A DNA stretch of 64,000 bases from Alkalithermobacter thermoalcaliphilus JW-YL-7 = DSM 7308 (GCA_001584565.1 LSFY01000001.1:358001-422000); one strand, 5' to 3'; shown: positions 36,274 through 46,281, counted from the stretch's first letter. Numbers and translations: made by a program. Notes: generated from the sequence alone by a model not told the origin.

Positions 36274-37455
36274 GTGACTCAAAATAACAATCTAAAAAAG
36301 ATATTATCCGATGCCTTTCTTAAAATAGCTAATTCGATAGAAAGTGGTAATTTTGGAAAAAAGATAAAAATAGGTCTTACAACTTTAGGAAGTGAACATG
36401 GAGTAGAAAATTTAGTTAATGGAGCACACATAGCTAAAAGTATGTCAAATCAATATGATATAGTATTAATAGGTCCAAAAGTAGATACAGAATTAGAAGT
36501 TTTTGAAGCAAATACTGAAGAAGAAATGCATAAAAAAATGGAGGAATTACTAGATAGTGGATATATAAGTGCTTGCGTTACTATGCATTACAATTTTCCA
36601 ATAGGTGTTTCTACTGTTGGTAGGGTAGTAACTCCTGGAAAAGGAAAAGAAATGATAATAGCTACAACAACAGGTACGTCTTCAGCACATAGAGTAGAAG
36701 CTATGATAAAAAATGCTATTTATGGAATAATAGTAGCAAAATCTATAGGAATAAAAAATCCAACAGTAGGAATATTAAACCTAGACGGTGCAAGGCAAGT
36801 TGAGAAAGCTCTAAAAGAATTAGATTCAAACGGATATAAAATTAATTTTACAGAATCTATAAGATCTGATGGCGGATGTATAATGAGAGGAAATGACCTT
36901 CTGACAGGAACCCCGGATGTTATGGTAACTGATACATTAACTGGAAATTTATTGATGAAAATATTTTCATCTTATAGTACTGGTGGAGACTATGAAGCAT
37001 TAGGATACGGATATGGTCCTGGAGTTGGATTTGATTACGATAGAAATATATTAATACTATCAAGAGCATCAGGAGCTGTAGTAGTTGCTAATGCTATAAA
37101 GTATGCGTTCGATATAGTCAATGGAAATATAAATAAAATAGCTAAAGAAGAATTTAATAAAGCTAAAAATGCTAAGTTAGATGAAATTTTAAGCTCGTTT
37201 AAAAAAGAAGCTAAAAGTAAAAGTGAAGATACAGTAGTTATTCCACAAAAAGAAGTAGTTACAGCTTCTATATCTGGAATAGATATAATGGAATTAGAAG
37301 ATGCAGTTAAAACTTTATGGAAAAATGGAATATATGCAGAAAGTGGAATGGGTTGTACAGGACCTATAGTTCTTGTAAGTGAAGACAAATACAAACAAGC
37401 TATACAAACATTAAATAAAGAAGGGTATTCTTGTCAAGAAAGTGAGCAGTGCTAA
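36274..37455 (+). CDS. grdD: Glycine reductase complex C, alpha subunit
   Basis: About 393 residues. PlsX-like fold with GLTTLGSEHGVENLV, TTGTSSAHRVEAM and ESGMGCTGPIVLVSEDKY (catalytic Cys region near the C-terminus). It phosphorolyses the acetyl enzyme to acetyl phosphate, which yields ATP via acetate kinase. GTG at 36274 fits the SD aggggtg; a GTG at 36265 lies in that SD. Last gene of the operon, with a strong terminator. Confidence 0.93.
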   Translation: MTQNNNLKKILSDAFLKIANSIESGNFGKKIKIGLTTLGSEHGVENLVNGAHIAKSMSNQYDIVLIGPKVDTELEVFEANTEEEMHKKMEELLDSGYISACVTMHYNFPIGVSTVGRVVTPGKGKEMIIATTTGTSSAHRVEAMIKNAIYGIIVAKSIGIKNPTVGILNLDGARQVEKALKELDSNGYKINFTESIRSDGGCIMRGNDLLTGTPDVMVTDTLTGNLLMKIFSSYSTGGDYEALGYGYGPGVGFDYDRNILILSRASGAVVVANAIKYAFDIVNGNINKIAKEEFNKAKNAKLDEILSSFKKEAKSKSEDTVVIPQKEVVTASISGIDIMELEDAVKTLWKNGIYAESGMGCTGPIVLVSEDKYKQAIQTLNKEGYSCQESEQC

Positions 37456-37457
37456 AA

Positions 37458-37494
37458 AATAAAGTCTTTCCTTTAAAAAGGAAAGACTTTATTT
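37458..37494 (+). terminator. Terminator of the glycine reductase operon
   Basis: Stem aataaagtctttcctt / aaggaaagactttatt, about 16 bp, with a short loop. It ends the grd transcript; the 160 nt that follow hold no recognisable gene or riboswitch. Confidence 0.85.
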
Positions 37495-37658
37495 AAATTA
37501 ATATTTAATAATATTAAATAGAAAATTGGTTATTATGTAAATATAAATCAGATATTACGAAAAATTTTGAAAAAAATGAAGGATTATCGATTTTTATGTA
37601 GAAAATGTAATGTTTAGGATGGAAAAATTGAACCAGGATAAAAATAGGAGGGGAAAGA

Positions 37659-38678
37659 ATGAAAAGAAAGCTTTTATCGATGTTTGTTGCATCAACTTTA
37701 CTTTTAGGATCACTTACAGCTTGTGCTCCAAAACAGGCTCCAACAGGAGGAGATAAATCTGGTCTAAAGGTTAGTATGGTAACAGATGTAGGAGGAGTTA
37801 ATGACCAATCTTTTAACCAATCAGCTTGGGAAGGACTTCAAAGAGCAGAAAAAGATTTTGGTATAAAGGTATCATACCAAGAATCTCATCAAGAGGCTGA
37901 CTACGCTCCAAATATAGAAATATTAGTAGATCAAAATGCAGATTTAATATGGGGTGTAGGATTTAAAATGGGAGATGCTATACAAGAAGCAGCTGGACAT
38001 TATCCTGATAATAAATTTGCTATAATAGATTATGCTTACGAAAATACTCCAGAAAATGTAATAGGAGTTATTTTCAAAGAAGAAGAAGCATCTTATTTAG
38101 TTGGTCTTATAGCAGGAAAAATGACACAAACTAATAAAATAGGATTTATAGGAGGAATGGATGTTCCTGTTATAAATAGATTCCAATATGGATTTATAGC
38201 AGGAGTAAAACAAGCAAATCCAGACGCTACTGTTGAAGTTCAGTTTGCTAATGCATTTGATGACCCAGCAAAAGGAAAGGCTATTGCAAAACAAATGTAT
38301 CAACGTGGAGTAGATATAATATTCCATGCTGCAGGAGATACAGGAACAGGTATGATTGAAGCTGCTAAAGAAGAAGGTAAGTTTGCTATAGGAGTAGATA
38401 GAGATCAAAATGATTTAGCGCCTGATAATGTAATTACTTCAGCTATGAAAAGAGTAGACAATGCTATATATGAGGTAAGTAAAGAATTATCACAGGGAAA
38501 ATTTGAAGGTGGAAGAACTATAGTTTACGGATTAAAAGAAGGTGGAGTTGATATAGCTCCAACAACTAGCAAAAATGTACCTAAAGAGATACTAGATTTT
38601 GTTGAGCAAGAAAAACAAAGAATAATAAATGGAGAATTTAAAGTTCCATCATCTCAAGAAGAACTAGATAAAATGTAA
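37659..38678 (+). CDS. BMP-family ABC transporter substrate-binding lipoprotein
   Basis: 339 residues. Lipoprotein signal (LLLGSLTACAP, lipobox Cys at about 22). The BMP/PnrA fold is seen in DVGGVNDQSFNQSAWEGL, VGFKMGDAIQEAA, IGFIGGMDVPVI and GVDRDQNDLAPDNVITSAMKR. Such proteins bind purine nucleosides; with the ATPase and two permeases downstream it forms a nucleoside importer like NupN/YufN. SD aggagg. A hairpin follows before the ATPase gene. Confidence 0.9.
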   Translation: MKRKLLSMFVASTLLLGSLTACAPKQAPTGGDKSGLKVSMVTDVGGVNDQSFNQSAWEGLQRAEKDFGIKVSYQESHQEADYAPNIEILVDQNADLIWGVGFKMGDAIQEAAGHYPDNKFAIIDYAYENTPENVIGVIFKEEEASYLVGLIAGKMTQTNKIGFIGGMDVPVINRFQYGFIAGVKQANPDATVEVQFANAFDDPAKGKAIAKQMYQRGVDIIFHAAGDTGTGMIEAAKEEGKFAIGVDRDQNDLAPDNVITSAMKRVDNAIYEVSKELSQGKFEGGRTIVYGLKEGGVDIAPTTSKNVPKEILDFVEQEKQRIINGEFKVPSSQEELDKM

Positions 38679-38682
38679 TTTA

Positions 38683-38711
38683 TAAAGCTTAGAGCATAGC
38701 TCTAGGCTTTA
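38683..38711 (+). terminator. Attenuator-like hairpin after the BMP lipoprotein gene
   Basis: Twelve-bp stem taaagcttagag / ctctaggcttta (one G-U), loop catag, with gttattta after it. Placed between lipoprotein and ATPase genes, it would give higher expression of the binding protein. Confidence 0.6.
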
Positions 38712-38866
38712 GTTATTTATTATATACCATGAATATTATGAAGGTAAAATGAAAAATAATAATAAAGGTTACAAATAATAAAAGTTTTTAAAAAGCTAAA
38801 TATTTGGAAAATTAAATCAATCAATACAGTTTAGACAATATGCTCTTAGACAAGGAGGTATGGATT

Positions 38867-40411
38867 TTGACTCGAAATAGCATAGATTTTACTCAAAAAG
38901 CGGTAGAGATGGTCAATATAACTAAAAAATTTGGAAACTTTGTAGCTAATGATAATATAAACTTAACAGTTCACAAAGGGGAAGTTCACGCTCTTTTAGG
39001 AGAAAATGGAGCGGGTAAGTCAACTCTTATGAATATACTTTACGGTCTTTACAAGCAGACATCGGGTGATATATACATATATGGAAAAAAGGTTAATATA
39101 GACAATCCTAATGTAGCTATCGCACATGGTATAGGAATGGTACACCAACATTTTATGTTAATACCTCCGTTTACCGTAGCTGAAAATATAATATTAGGAA
39201 TGGAACCTACAAAGGGGCTTAACGTAATAGATATGCAAAAAGCCATCGAAGATGTAAGAGAAATATCTAAAAAATATAGTTTATATGTAGACCCACTAGC
39301 TAAGGTAGAAGATATTTCTGTTGGTATGCAACAAAGAGTAGAAATATTAAAAGCCTTATATAGGGGCGCTGAGATACTAATATTAGATGAACCTACAGCT
39401 GTGCTTACGCCTCAAGAAATAAAAGAATTAATTCAAATAATGAGAAACCTTACAAATGAAGGAAAATCTATAATATTAATAACACATAAATTAAAAGAGA
39501 TTAAAGAAGCAGCAGACTTTTGTACAGTAATAAGAAGAGGAAAATATATAGATACAGTAGATGTATCAAAAACAACAGAAGATGAACTTGCATCTATGAT
39601 GGTTGGTAGAGAAGTAAGTTTTAAAGTTGATAAAAAACCTATGATTCCTTCAGATGTTGTTTTAAGAGTAGATAGTTTAGTTGCAAAGGATAATAGAGGA
39701 ATAAATGTTTTAGATGGTCTATCTTTAGAAGTTAGAAAAGGAGAAATTCTGGGGATTGCTGGGATTGATGGTAATGGACAATCAGAACTTGTTGAGGTTT
39801 TAACAGGTCTTAGACAAGCTGAAAGCGGAAGTGTTTATATAAATGGAAAAGAAGTAACTAACAAAACTCCAAGAGAAATATTTGAATCAGGAATTTGTAA
39901 TATACCAGAAGATAGGCAAAAAAGAGGATTAGTTTTAGATTTTACAGTAGCAGAGAACATGATTTTAGAAAATTATGCTAAACCTCAATTTTCTAAGGGA
40001 TTTAGACTTTTAGAAGAAAATATAAGTAAATTTGCAAAAGAGCTTATCGAAAAATTTGATGTAAGACCTAATGATGAAACATTAAAAGCAAGAGCTTTAT
40101 CTGGAGGAAATCAACAAAAGATAATAATTGCAAGAGAAGTAACTAATGATCCAGATCTTTTAATAGCAACTCAACCTACTAGAGGGCTTGATGTTGGAGC
40201 GATTGAATTTGTTCATAAATCATTAGTTGAGCAGAGAAATAAAGGAAAAGCAGTACTTTTGGTATCATTAGAGTTAGATGAAGTTATGAGTGTATCGGAT
40301 AGAATAGCTGTTATATATGAAGGAAAAATAGTAGGAATAGTAGATGCTAAAGAAGCAGATGAGAATGTATTAGGGCTTATGATGGCAGGAGGTGCTGAAG
40401 GTGAAAAGTAA
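38867..40411 (+). CDS. Nucleoside ABC transporter ATPase (two ABC domains)
   Basis: About 514 residues with two ATPase domains. Domain 1: Walker A LLGENGAGKSTLMN, signature SVGMQQRVEILKAL, Walker B ILILDEPTAVLT. Domain 2: degenerate Walker A GIAGIDGNGQSELVE, signature LSGGNQQKIIIAR, ATQPTRGLD. This RbsA/YufO-like layout drives BMP-type nucleoside import. TTG at 38867 has SD aaggagg at 8 nt; an in-frame ATG at 38840 lies before the SD. Overlaps the next gene by 11 nt. Confidence 0.92.
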   Translation: MTRNSIDFTQKAVEMVNITKKFGNFVANDNINLTVHKGEVHALLGENGAGKSTLMNILYGLYKQTSGDIYIYGKKVNIDNPNVAIAHGIGMVHQHFMLIPPFTVAENIILGMEPTKGLNVIDMQKAIEDVREISKKYSLYVDPLAKVEDISVGMQQRVEILKALYRGAEILILDEPTAVLTPQEIKELIQIMRNLTNEGKSIILITHKLKEIKEAADFCTVIRRGKYIDTVDVSKTTEDELASMMVGREVSFKVDKKPMIPSDVVLRVDSLVAKDNRGINVLDGLSLEVRKGEILGIAGIDGNGQSELVEVLTGLRQAESGSVYINGKEVTNKTPREIFESGICNIPEDRQKRGLVLDFTVAENMILENYAKPQFSKGFRLLEENISKFAKELIEKFDVRPNDETLKARALSGGNQQKIIIAREVTNDPDLLIATQPTRGLDVGAIEFVHKSLVEQRNKGKAVLLVSLELDEVMSVSDRIAVIYEGKIVGIVDAKEADENVLGLMMAGGAEGEK

Positions 40412-41465
40412 AAAAATATTCAGCGATAAATTTATATATACAATAGTTTCTATATTTTTAGGATTTATAGTTGGTGGAATAGTTTTATCTTTAGCAGGAT
40501 TTAATCCTTTCGAAGGATATGCGGTTATGATAAATGGCATATTTGGAGAAGTAAGATATATAGCATGGACAATAATTAGAGCTACTCCTTTAATTTTAAC
40601 AGGATTATCAGTGGCTTTTGCCTTTAGAACTGGTCTTTTTAACATAGGTGCTGAAGGTCAATTTATAGTAGGAGCTTTAAGTGCGGCTTTAGTTGGATAT
40701 TTTGTAAAACTTCCTGCTATCATACATATTCCGTTAACACTAATAAGTGGTTGTTTAGCAGGAGCATTGTGGGCTGTTATAGCAGGTTTTTTTAAAGCGA
40801 GATTTGGTGTTAATGAAGTTATATCAACTATAATGCTTAACTGGATAGCTCTTTATTTTCAAAACTATGTAGTAATGCTAGAAGGATTTAGAAAGCCAAA
40901 CAGTGAGGCTTCTTATGATATTCAGGATACTGCAATGATAAATATAGATTGGCTAAGAAATATAGTAGGACCAGCTACTAGAGTAAACTGGGGAATTGTA
41001 ATATCTTTAATTTTGGTAGTTTTGATAGCTTATATATTATATAAGACTGTTTTAGGTTTTGAACTTAGAGCTGTTGGATTTAATAAATATGCTGCAGAGT
41101 ATGCAGGAATAAATGTAAATAAATCTATGATAACTTCTATGGCTATAGCGGGACTTTTAGCAGGAGCTGCAGGTGCTATGCATGTAATGGGAGTAACAAG
41201 AAGAGTAACGATATTAGCTGCTATGGAAGGATATGGATTTGATGGAATAGCTGTATCTTTAATAGGTAACAATACTCCTTTAGGTGTTGTTTTAGGAGCG
41301 TTGCTATTTGGTGGATTAAAGTATGGAGGAAGTAGACTTCAAACAATAGGAGCACCTACTGAAATCATAAATATAGTAATAGGGTCTATTATTTATTTTA
41401 TAGCAGCTAGTAGACTAGTTAAGATATTAGTAGATAAAGTGAAGGGGGGAAAAGCTAATGCTTAA
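40401..41465 (+). CDS. Nucleoside ABC transporter permease (YufP-like)
   Basis: About 354 residues, 8-10 membrane segments. BPD_transp_2 family: FNIGAEGQFIVGALSAA, RFGVNEVISTIMLNW, GAAGAMHVMGVT. GTG at 40401 with SD aggagg; a GTG at 40392 lies within this SD. Overlaps both neighbours (11 nt upstream, 8 nt downstream), so it is translationally coupled with the second permease. Confidence 0.91.
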   Translation: MKSKKIFSDKFIYTIVSIFLGFIVGGIVLSLAGFNPFEGYAVMINGIFGEVRYIAWTIIRATPLILTGLSVAFAFRTGLFNIGAEGQFIVGALSAALVGYFVKLPAIIHIPLTLISGCLAGALWAVIAGFFKARFGVNEVISTIMLNWIALYFQNYVVMLEGFRKPNSEASYDIQDTAMINIDWLRNIVGPATRVNWGIVISLILVVLIAYILYKTVLGFELRAVGFNKYAAEYAGINVNKSMITSMAIAGLLAGAAGAMHVMGVTRRVTILAAMEGYGFDGIAVSLIGNNTPLGVVLGALLFGGLKYGGSRLQTIGAPTEIINIVIGSIIYFIAASRLVKILVDKVKGGKANA

Positions 41466-42396
41466 AAATATAGCTCTTATAATAAGTACAACACTTATGT
41501 ATTCAACTCCCCTTATATTTGCTTCTTTGGGAGGAATATTCTCAGAAAGTGCTGGAGTTGTAAATATAGGTCTTGAGGGAATGATGACTATAGGTGCATT
41601 TGCAGGAGCTGCAACAGCAGTAATAACAGGAGATCCTTGGATTGCATTTTTAGTTGCAGGAATAGCTGGTGGTTTATTTGGGTTAATACACGCTATTGCT
41701 ACTGTAACATTTAATGCTGACCATGTTGTATCTGGAATAGCTATAAACTTTTTAGCACCAGGACTTGCATTGTTTATATGTAGAGAATTATTTGATGGAT
41801 CTACTATGACTCCTGCAATATCATTAAATAATAAAATGCCAAGACCACTAAATGGAATATTTGATCAAGGAAGCTTTCTTGATATAACTTTAAACACATA
41901 TGCAACAGTTTATATAGCTTTTTTATTAGTTGCACTTACTTGGTTTATATTATATAAAACAAAACTTGGAATAAGAATAAGAGCTGTTGGAGAACATCCA
42001 AGAGCTGCAGATACACTAGGTATAAATGTATATAAAATAAAATATTTATGTGTAATATTATCAGGAGTACTTGCTGGATTAGGTGGAGCATCTATAAGTA
42101 TTGCTATAGTTTCAACATTTAGACCTACTTTAATTTCAGGTCAAGGATTTATAGCATTGGCTGCAGTTATATTTGGTAAGTGGAAGCCTCAAGGAGCGAT
42201 GTTAGCATCATTATTATTTGGTGCATCTACAGGTCTTGTTGTATTTTTAGGAGGACCAGATATAGGACTTGAAATATCCGAAAATATATTATCTATGGTT
42301 CCTTATATAATAACACTAATAGTTCTTATAGCTTTTGTAGGAAATTCAAATGGTCCAGCTGCAAATGGACTTCCTTACGAAAAAGGAGAAAGATAA
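41458..42396 (+). CDS. Nucleoside ABC transporter permease (YufQ-like)
   Basis: 312 residues, about 8 membrane segments. BPD_transp_2 family: GLEGMMTIGAFAGAAT, DHVVSGIAINFLAPGLA, RAVGEHPRAADTLGINV. Partner of the preceding permease in the membrane heterodimer. ATG overlaps the stop of the upstream gene (ATGCTTAA); SD aagggggg. The operon ends in a strong terminator. Confidence 0.92.
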   Translation: MLKNIALIISTTLMYSTPLIFASLGGIFSESAGVVNIGLEGMMTIGAFAGAATAVITGDPWIAFLVAGIAGGLFGLIHAIATVTFNADHVVSGIAINFLAPGLALFICRELFDGSTMTPAISLNNKMPRPLNGIFDQGSFLDITLNTYATVYIAFLLVALTWFILYKTKLGIRIRAVGEHPRAADTLGINVYKIKYLCVILSGVLAGLGGASISIAIVSTFRPTLISGQGFIALAAVIFGKWKPQGAMLASLLFGASTGLVVFLGGPDIGLEISENILSMVPYIITLIVLIAFVGNSNGPAANGLPYEKGER

Positions 42397-42397
42397 A

Positions 42398-42442
42398 AAA
42401 ACTGGCTTGTTTGCATGTTATGCAAACAAGCCAGTTTTTTTA
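42398..42442 (+). terminator. Strong terminator after the nucleoside transporter operon
   Basis: Stem aaaaaactggcttgtttgca / tgcaaacaagccagtttttt, about 19-20 bp with a 4-nt loop, then T-rich. Confidence 0.92.
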
Positions 42443-42558
42443 TCTAAATTTTCTAAAGGAAAACTTTGTTTATATAAATATTGAATTAAAAGAAATTAAA
42501 AAAGAAATAATAAATTTAATTAAGAATTGTTTATCTTGACTAGAAAGGAGTGACATAC

Positions 42559-43356
42559 TTGGAATATATTTCGCTTGGCGTTATAGGTGATTATAAAGAT
42601 TTTAATATAGAAAATATAAATTACTATGGCCTTGAAAAGAGGGTTTTTAAAAATGATGACTTTATACAGGTAGATATAATGGTTGAAGACGGAAAAAAAG
42701 ATATCTGTAAAAAAGCTGTAGCACATCAGCTTACAGATATGATAATGGGTACTATAAAAAATAAACTTTTAAGGAAAGTTGTAGAACAAAGTTATAAAGA
42801 TATATATTTAGATGAAATAAATAATATATATAATTATTGTTTACAAATATTTTCTGAAAAAGAAGAAATAATAAAGAAAATAGTGTTTGATAGAATACAA
42901 GATTATTTATCTGCAAATGATTATATGAATATAAATGGTTTTTTAAGATTTAGGTTAAGAGATTTTATAGATTACATGATAGAAATAAGTGATAAGGGAT
43001 TAGAAAAGTATTTGATAGACAAGGATTACAAAGAATTTATTCAGCTTTTAAGATATTTTGTTCAGATACAAGATGAAAAAGAAGAAGTTTTGAAGATATA
43101 CATAGAAGAGCACGGAAATTTCAAACTTTGTGATAAATACGATAGACCTTTTAAAAGTATTTATGTAGATGATATAATGCAACTGGCATTAAGAGAAAAT
43201 ATGAACTACGAAGATTTTCTTATAAGTACTCTTATAACTATATGTCCAAGAGAAATATTAATATATGACAAGTTAAACAATAATTTTTCAAGAGAAATTA
43301 CAGAATTAATACAAGCTATTTTTGATGAAAAAGTTAAAATAAATTATGAGCATTAA
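42559..43356 (+). CDS. ytxC: Putative sporulation protein YtxC
   Basis: 265 residues, soluble, helical, rich in Ile/Lys. I recognise the YtxC family by its helical C-terminal region (MNINGFLRFRLRDFIDYMIE) and by context: in Bacillus ytxC lies in the dnaI-ytxC-ytxB-thrS region, as here before thrS. Function unknown, linked to sporulation. TTG at 42559 has SD aaaggag; GTG at 42550 lies in the SD. A weak terminator follows. Confidence 0.78.
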   Translation: MEYISLGVIGDYKDFNIENINYYGLEKRVFKNDDFIQVDIMVEDGKKDICKKAVAHQLTDMIMGTIKNKLLRKVVEQSYKDIYLDEINNIYNYCLQIFSEKEEIIKKIVFDRIQDYLSANDYMNINGFLRFRLRDFIDYMIEISDKGLEKYLIDKDYKEFIQLLRYFVQIQDEKEEVLKIYIEEHGNFKLCDKYDRPFKSIYVDDIMQLALRENMNYEDFLISTLITICPREILIYDKLNNNFSREITELIQAIFDEKVKINYEH

Positions 43357-43378
43357 AGGCTGTTGGGCCTTTTTCTTT
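43355..43378 (+). terminator. Terminator after ytxC
   Basis: Stem aaaggc / gccttt with a 6-nt loop, followed by tttctttttt. Confidence 0.7.
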
Positions 43379-43453
43379 TTTGATATTGATTTTAGATAAA
43401 TATATATGATAATCTTTTTTATGGATTATATTATGGCAGTTAGGAGGAAGAAA

Positions 43454-44050
43454 ATGCATCGAATACTGTTTTTAGGAGTCATAGGAGCTTTGATAGGATG
43501 GATAACTAATATTCTTGCTATAAAACTTATATTCAGACCGCTTAATCCCGTAAAAATTCCTATAATAAACTTTAAGATAGTTGGATTAATTCCAAAGAGA
43601 AGAAAAGAAATAGCATATACAATAGGAAATGTAGTAGAAAAAGAGCTATTATCTGTTGAGGAAATAATGGATAAAATAATACAAGGTGATGATAAAAAAA
43701 GGCTAGTTAAAATTATAAAACAAAAAATACTGCAAGTTGTAGATGAAAAAATGCCACCATTTATTCCTTCTACATTTAAAGTTATGATAACAGACTATAT
43801 AGATAAGGTTATAGAGGAAGAAGCAGAAAAAATGATAACAAATTTAGGAGAAGAATTAATAAATAAAGCATCTTCTAGAATAAAAATTGCTAAAATGGTA
43901 GAAGATAAAATAAATGAGTTTGATTTAGAGAAATTAGAAGAAATAATATTACAAATAGCTCGAAAAGAATTAAAACACATAGAAATTTTAGGAGCTATTC
44001 TTGGATTGTTTATAGGAATAATACAAGGAATAATAATAATATATATATAA
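43454..44050 (+). CDS. DUF445 membrane protein
   Basis: 198 residues. N-terminal membrane segment (ILFLGVIGALIGWITNILAI), basic region and a long helical part, then a C-terminal hydrophobic segment (ILGAILGLFIGIIQGIIIIY). YheB/DUF445 type; function unknown. ATG at 43454 has SD taggagga; the upstream in-frame ATG at 43406 does not. Directly precedes the thrS T-box. Confidence 0.82.
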   Translation: MHRILFLGVIGALIGWITNILAIKLIFRPLNPVKIPIINFKIVGLIPKRRKEIAYTIGNVVEKELLSVEEIMDKIIQGDDKKRLVKIIKQKILQVVDEKMPPFIPSTFKVMITDYIDKVIEEEAEKMITNLGEELINKASSRIKIAKMVEDKINEFDLEKLEEIILQIARKELKHIEILGAILGLFIGIIQGIIIIYI

Positions 44051-44059
44051 AATGATAGC

Positions 44060-44088
44060 TTGACAATTTAATTTTCAGAATATATAAT
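44060..44088 (+). promoter_or_regulatory. Consensus promoter for T-box-thrS
   Basis: TTGACA (44060-44065), 17-bp spacer, TATAAT (44083-44088), about 20 nt upstream of the T-box start. Confidence 0.85.
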
Positions 44089-44107
44089 TCTATAAAAATA
44101 TATATTA

Positions 44108-44342
44108 TGCGATGATAAGGAAGAGTAAGTTAGCCCCAATATCCAGAGAGAAAGTGCCTTAGGCTGAAAGCACTTTTATATATGACTAACTGAAAACTAC
44201 CTTGGAGCAGAAGCTGAGTATTCTAATAAAGAAGAAAGGTTTTCGGATGACTACCTTACAGTCTAAGAGTGGGCAATATTTGCCAACTTGGGTGGAACCG
44301 CGAATGAAACTCTCGTCCCAAATATTTGGACGAGGGTTTTTT
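44108..44342 (+). promoter_or_regulatory. T-box riboswitch for tRNA-Thr
   Basis: Leader begins cgatgataaggaagagtaag, the T-box 5' consensus. The specifier is probably ACC (44199-44201, in aactacctt), a Thr codon. The T-box sequence gggtggaaccgcgaa (44289-44304) pairs with tRNA acceptor ends. The terminator is aactctcgtcc / ggacgagggtt followed by TTTT. Uncharged tRNA-Thr would turn on thrS. An ORF that begins at 44202 inside it is spurious. Confidence 0.92.
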
Positions 44343-44366
44343 GTATTTAAGAAGGAGGGAATTGTT

Positions 44367-46280
44367 ATGGAGAAAATAAATATAACTCTTAAAGATGGTT
44401 TTGTAAGACAAGTAGAAAAAGGACTATCTGTTTTTGAAGTAGCAAAAGGTATAAGTGAAGGGTTAGCAAGAAGTATTGTTGCAGCTCAGGTAAATGGTGA
44501 GACTGTAGATTTAGGATATGTATTAAATGAAGACTCAAGTTTAAATCTTTTAAAGTTTGATGATAAGGAAGGTAAAGAAGTATTTTGGCATACATCAGCC
44601 CATATTCTAGCTCAGGCTATTAAAAGACTATATAAAGATGCAAAGCTTGCAATAGGGCCTGCTATAGAAAATGGATTCTACTATGATATAGACTTAGATT
44701 ACAGAATAACATCAGAGGATTTAGAAAAGATAGAATCTGAAATGAAAAAAATCGTTAAAGAAGATCTAGAAATAGAAAGATTTGAAATGGTAAAAGATGA
44801 AGCTATAAAATTTATGAAAGATAAAAATGAAGATTATAAAGTAGAGCTTATAAATGATCTTGAAGACGGTCAAGTAATATCTTTTTATAAACAAGGCGAG
44901 TTTGTAGACCTTTGTAGAGGGCCACATTTACCGTCAACTAAAAAGGTAAAAGCTATAAAGCTTTTAAGTGTAGCAGGAGCTTATTGGCGTGGAGATGAGA
45001 AAAATAAAATGCTACAAAGAATTTATGGAATATCATTTGAAAAAAATAAAGAGTTAGAAGAATATCTGAATATGCTAGAAGAAGCTAAAAAAAGAGATCA
45101 TAGAAAACTAGGTAAAGAATTAGGGCTATTTACTATAATGGATGAGGGGCCAGGATTCCCGTTTTTCTTACCAAAAGGAATGGCTCTTAAAAATGAGCTT
45201 TTAAAGTTTTGGAGAGAAATTCATACAAAAGCAAACTATGTAGAAATAGAAACTCCTATTATATTAAATAGACAACTTTGGGAAACTTCAGGTCACTGGT
45301 ATCATTATAGAGAAAATATGTATGCTTTAAAAATAGATGAAGAAGATTTTGCTATAAAACCTATGAACTGTCCAGGTGGAATGTTAGTTTATAAAACACA
45401 AATGCACTCATACAGAGATTTACCAATGAGAGTAGCAGAACTTGGAAGAGTTCACAGACATGAACTTTCAGGGGCATTACATGGGCTTATGAGAGTTAGA
45501 TCATTTACTCAAGACGATGCACATATATTCATGACTCCAGAACAAATTAAAGATGAAATAAAGGGAGTAGCTAAATTAATAGATGAAATTTATAAAACTT
45601 TTGGATTTAAATATCATGTAGAACTTTCAACAAGACCAGAAGATTCAATGGGAACAGATGAAGAATGGGAAAGAGCAGAAAATGGATTAAAAGAAGCTTT
45701 AGAAGAACTAAACCTTCCTTATAAATTAAATGAAGGTGATGGAGCGTTTTATGGACCGAAAATAGATTTTCATTTACAAGATTGTCTAGGAAGAACATGG
45801 CAATGTGGAACTATCCAGCTAGATATGCAATTGCCACAAAAATTTGACTTAACTTATATCGGTAAAGATGGAGAAAAACATAGACCTGTAATGATACATA
45901 GGGTTGCATTTGGAAGTATTGAAAGATTTATAGGTATTTTAATAGAGCACTTTGCAGGTAAATTCCCATTATGGCTATCTCCTGTTCAGGTTAAGATTTT
46001 ACCTATTTCAGATAAATATATAGATTATGCAAAACAGTTAAAAGATAAATTGTTTGAAAAGGGAATAAGAGTAGAGCTTGATGATAGATCAGAAAAAATA
46101 GGATATAAAATAAGAGAAGCTCAACTTGAAAAAGTTCCATATATGTTGATAATAGGAGAAAAAGAAGTAGAAAATAATGAAGTTTCAGTTCGTTCTAGAG
46201 ATAAGGGAGAAATAGGATCTGTAAAAGCAGATGAATTTATACAAAATGTTGTTAAAGAATATAAAGATAGAACAATGTAA
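44367..46280 (+). CDS. thrS: Threonyl-tRNA synthetase
   Basis: 637 residues. TGS domain (1-60), editing domain (about 65-220, HTSAHILAQAIKRLY), class II catalytic core (PMNCPGGMLVYK, RVAELGRVHRHELSGALHGL, RSFTQDDAHIF), and a C-terminal anticodon-binding domain (PVQVKILPI). Zn ligands Cys/His are in the core (NCPG, HRHE). ATG at 44367 with SD aaggaggg. Controlled by the T-box. It converges with the FtsH-like gene. Confidence 0.97.
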   Translation: MEKINITLKDGFVRQVEKGLSVFEVAKGISEGLARSIVAAQVNGETVDLGYVLNEDSSLNLLKFDDKEGKEVFWHTSAHILAQAIKRLYKDAKLAIGPAIENGFYYDIDLDYRITSEDLEKIESEMKKIVKEDLEIERFEMVKDEAIKFMKDKNEDYKVELINDLEDGQVISFYKQGEFVDLCRGPHLPSTKKVKAIKLLSVAGAYWRGDEKNKMLQRIYGISFEKNKELEEYLNMLEEAKKRDHRKLGKELGLFTIMDEGPGFPFFLPKGMALKNELLKFWREIHTKANYVEIETPIILNRQLWETSGHWYHYRENMYALKIDEEDFAIKPMNCPGGMLVYKTQMHSYRDLPMRVAELGRVHRHELSGALHGLMRVRSFTQDDAHIFMTPEQIKDEIKGVAKLIDEIYKTFGFKYHVELSTRPEDSMGTDEEWERAENGLKEALEELNLPYKLNEGDGAFYGPKIDFHLQDCLGRTWQCGTIQLDMQLPQKFDLTYIGKDGEKHRPVMIHRVAFGSIERFIGILIEHFAGKFPLWLSPVQVKILPISDKYIDYAKQLKDKLFEKGIRVELDDRSEKIGYKIREAQLEKVPYMLIIGEKEVENNEVSVRSRDKGEIGSVKADEFIQNVVKEYKDRTM

Positions 46281-46281
46281 T

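Noticed and set aside
37495-37658. Purine riboswitch upstream of the nucleoside transporter
   Set aside because: I looked for the conserved purine-aptamer core and loop motifs and did not find them in this AT-rich gap.
44202-44366. N-terminal extension of ThrRS starting within the T-box
   Set aside because: It covers the specifier region and terminator, has no SD, and the conserved TGS domain begins at the ATG at 44367 with a strong SD.
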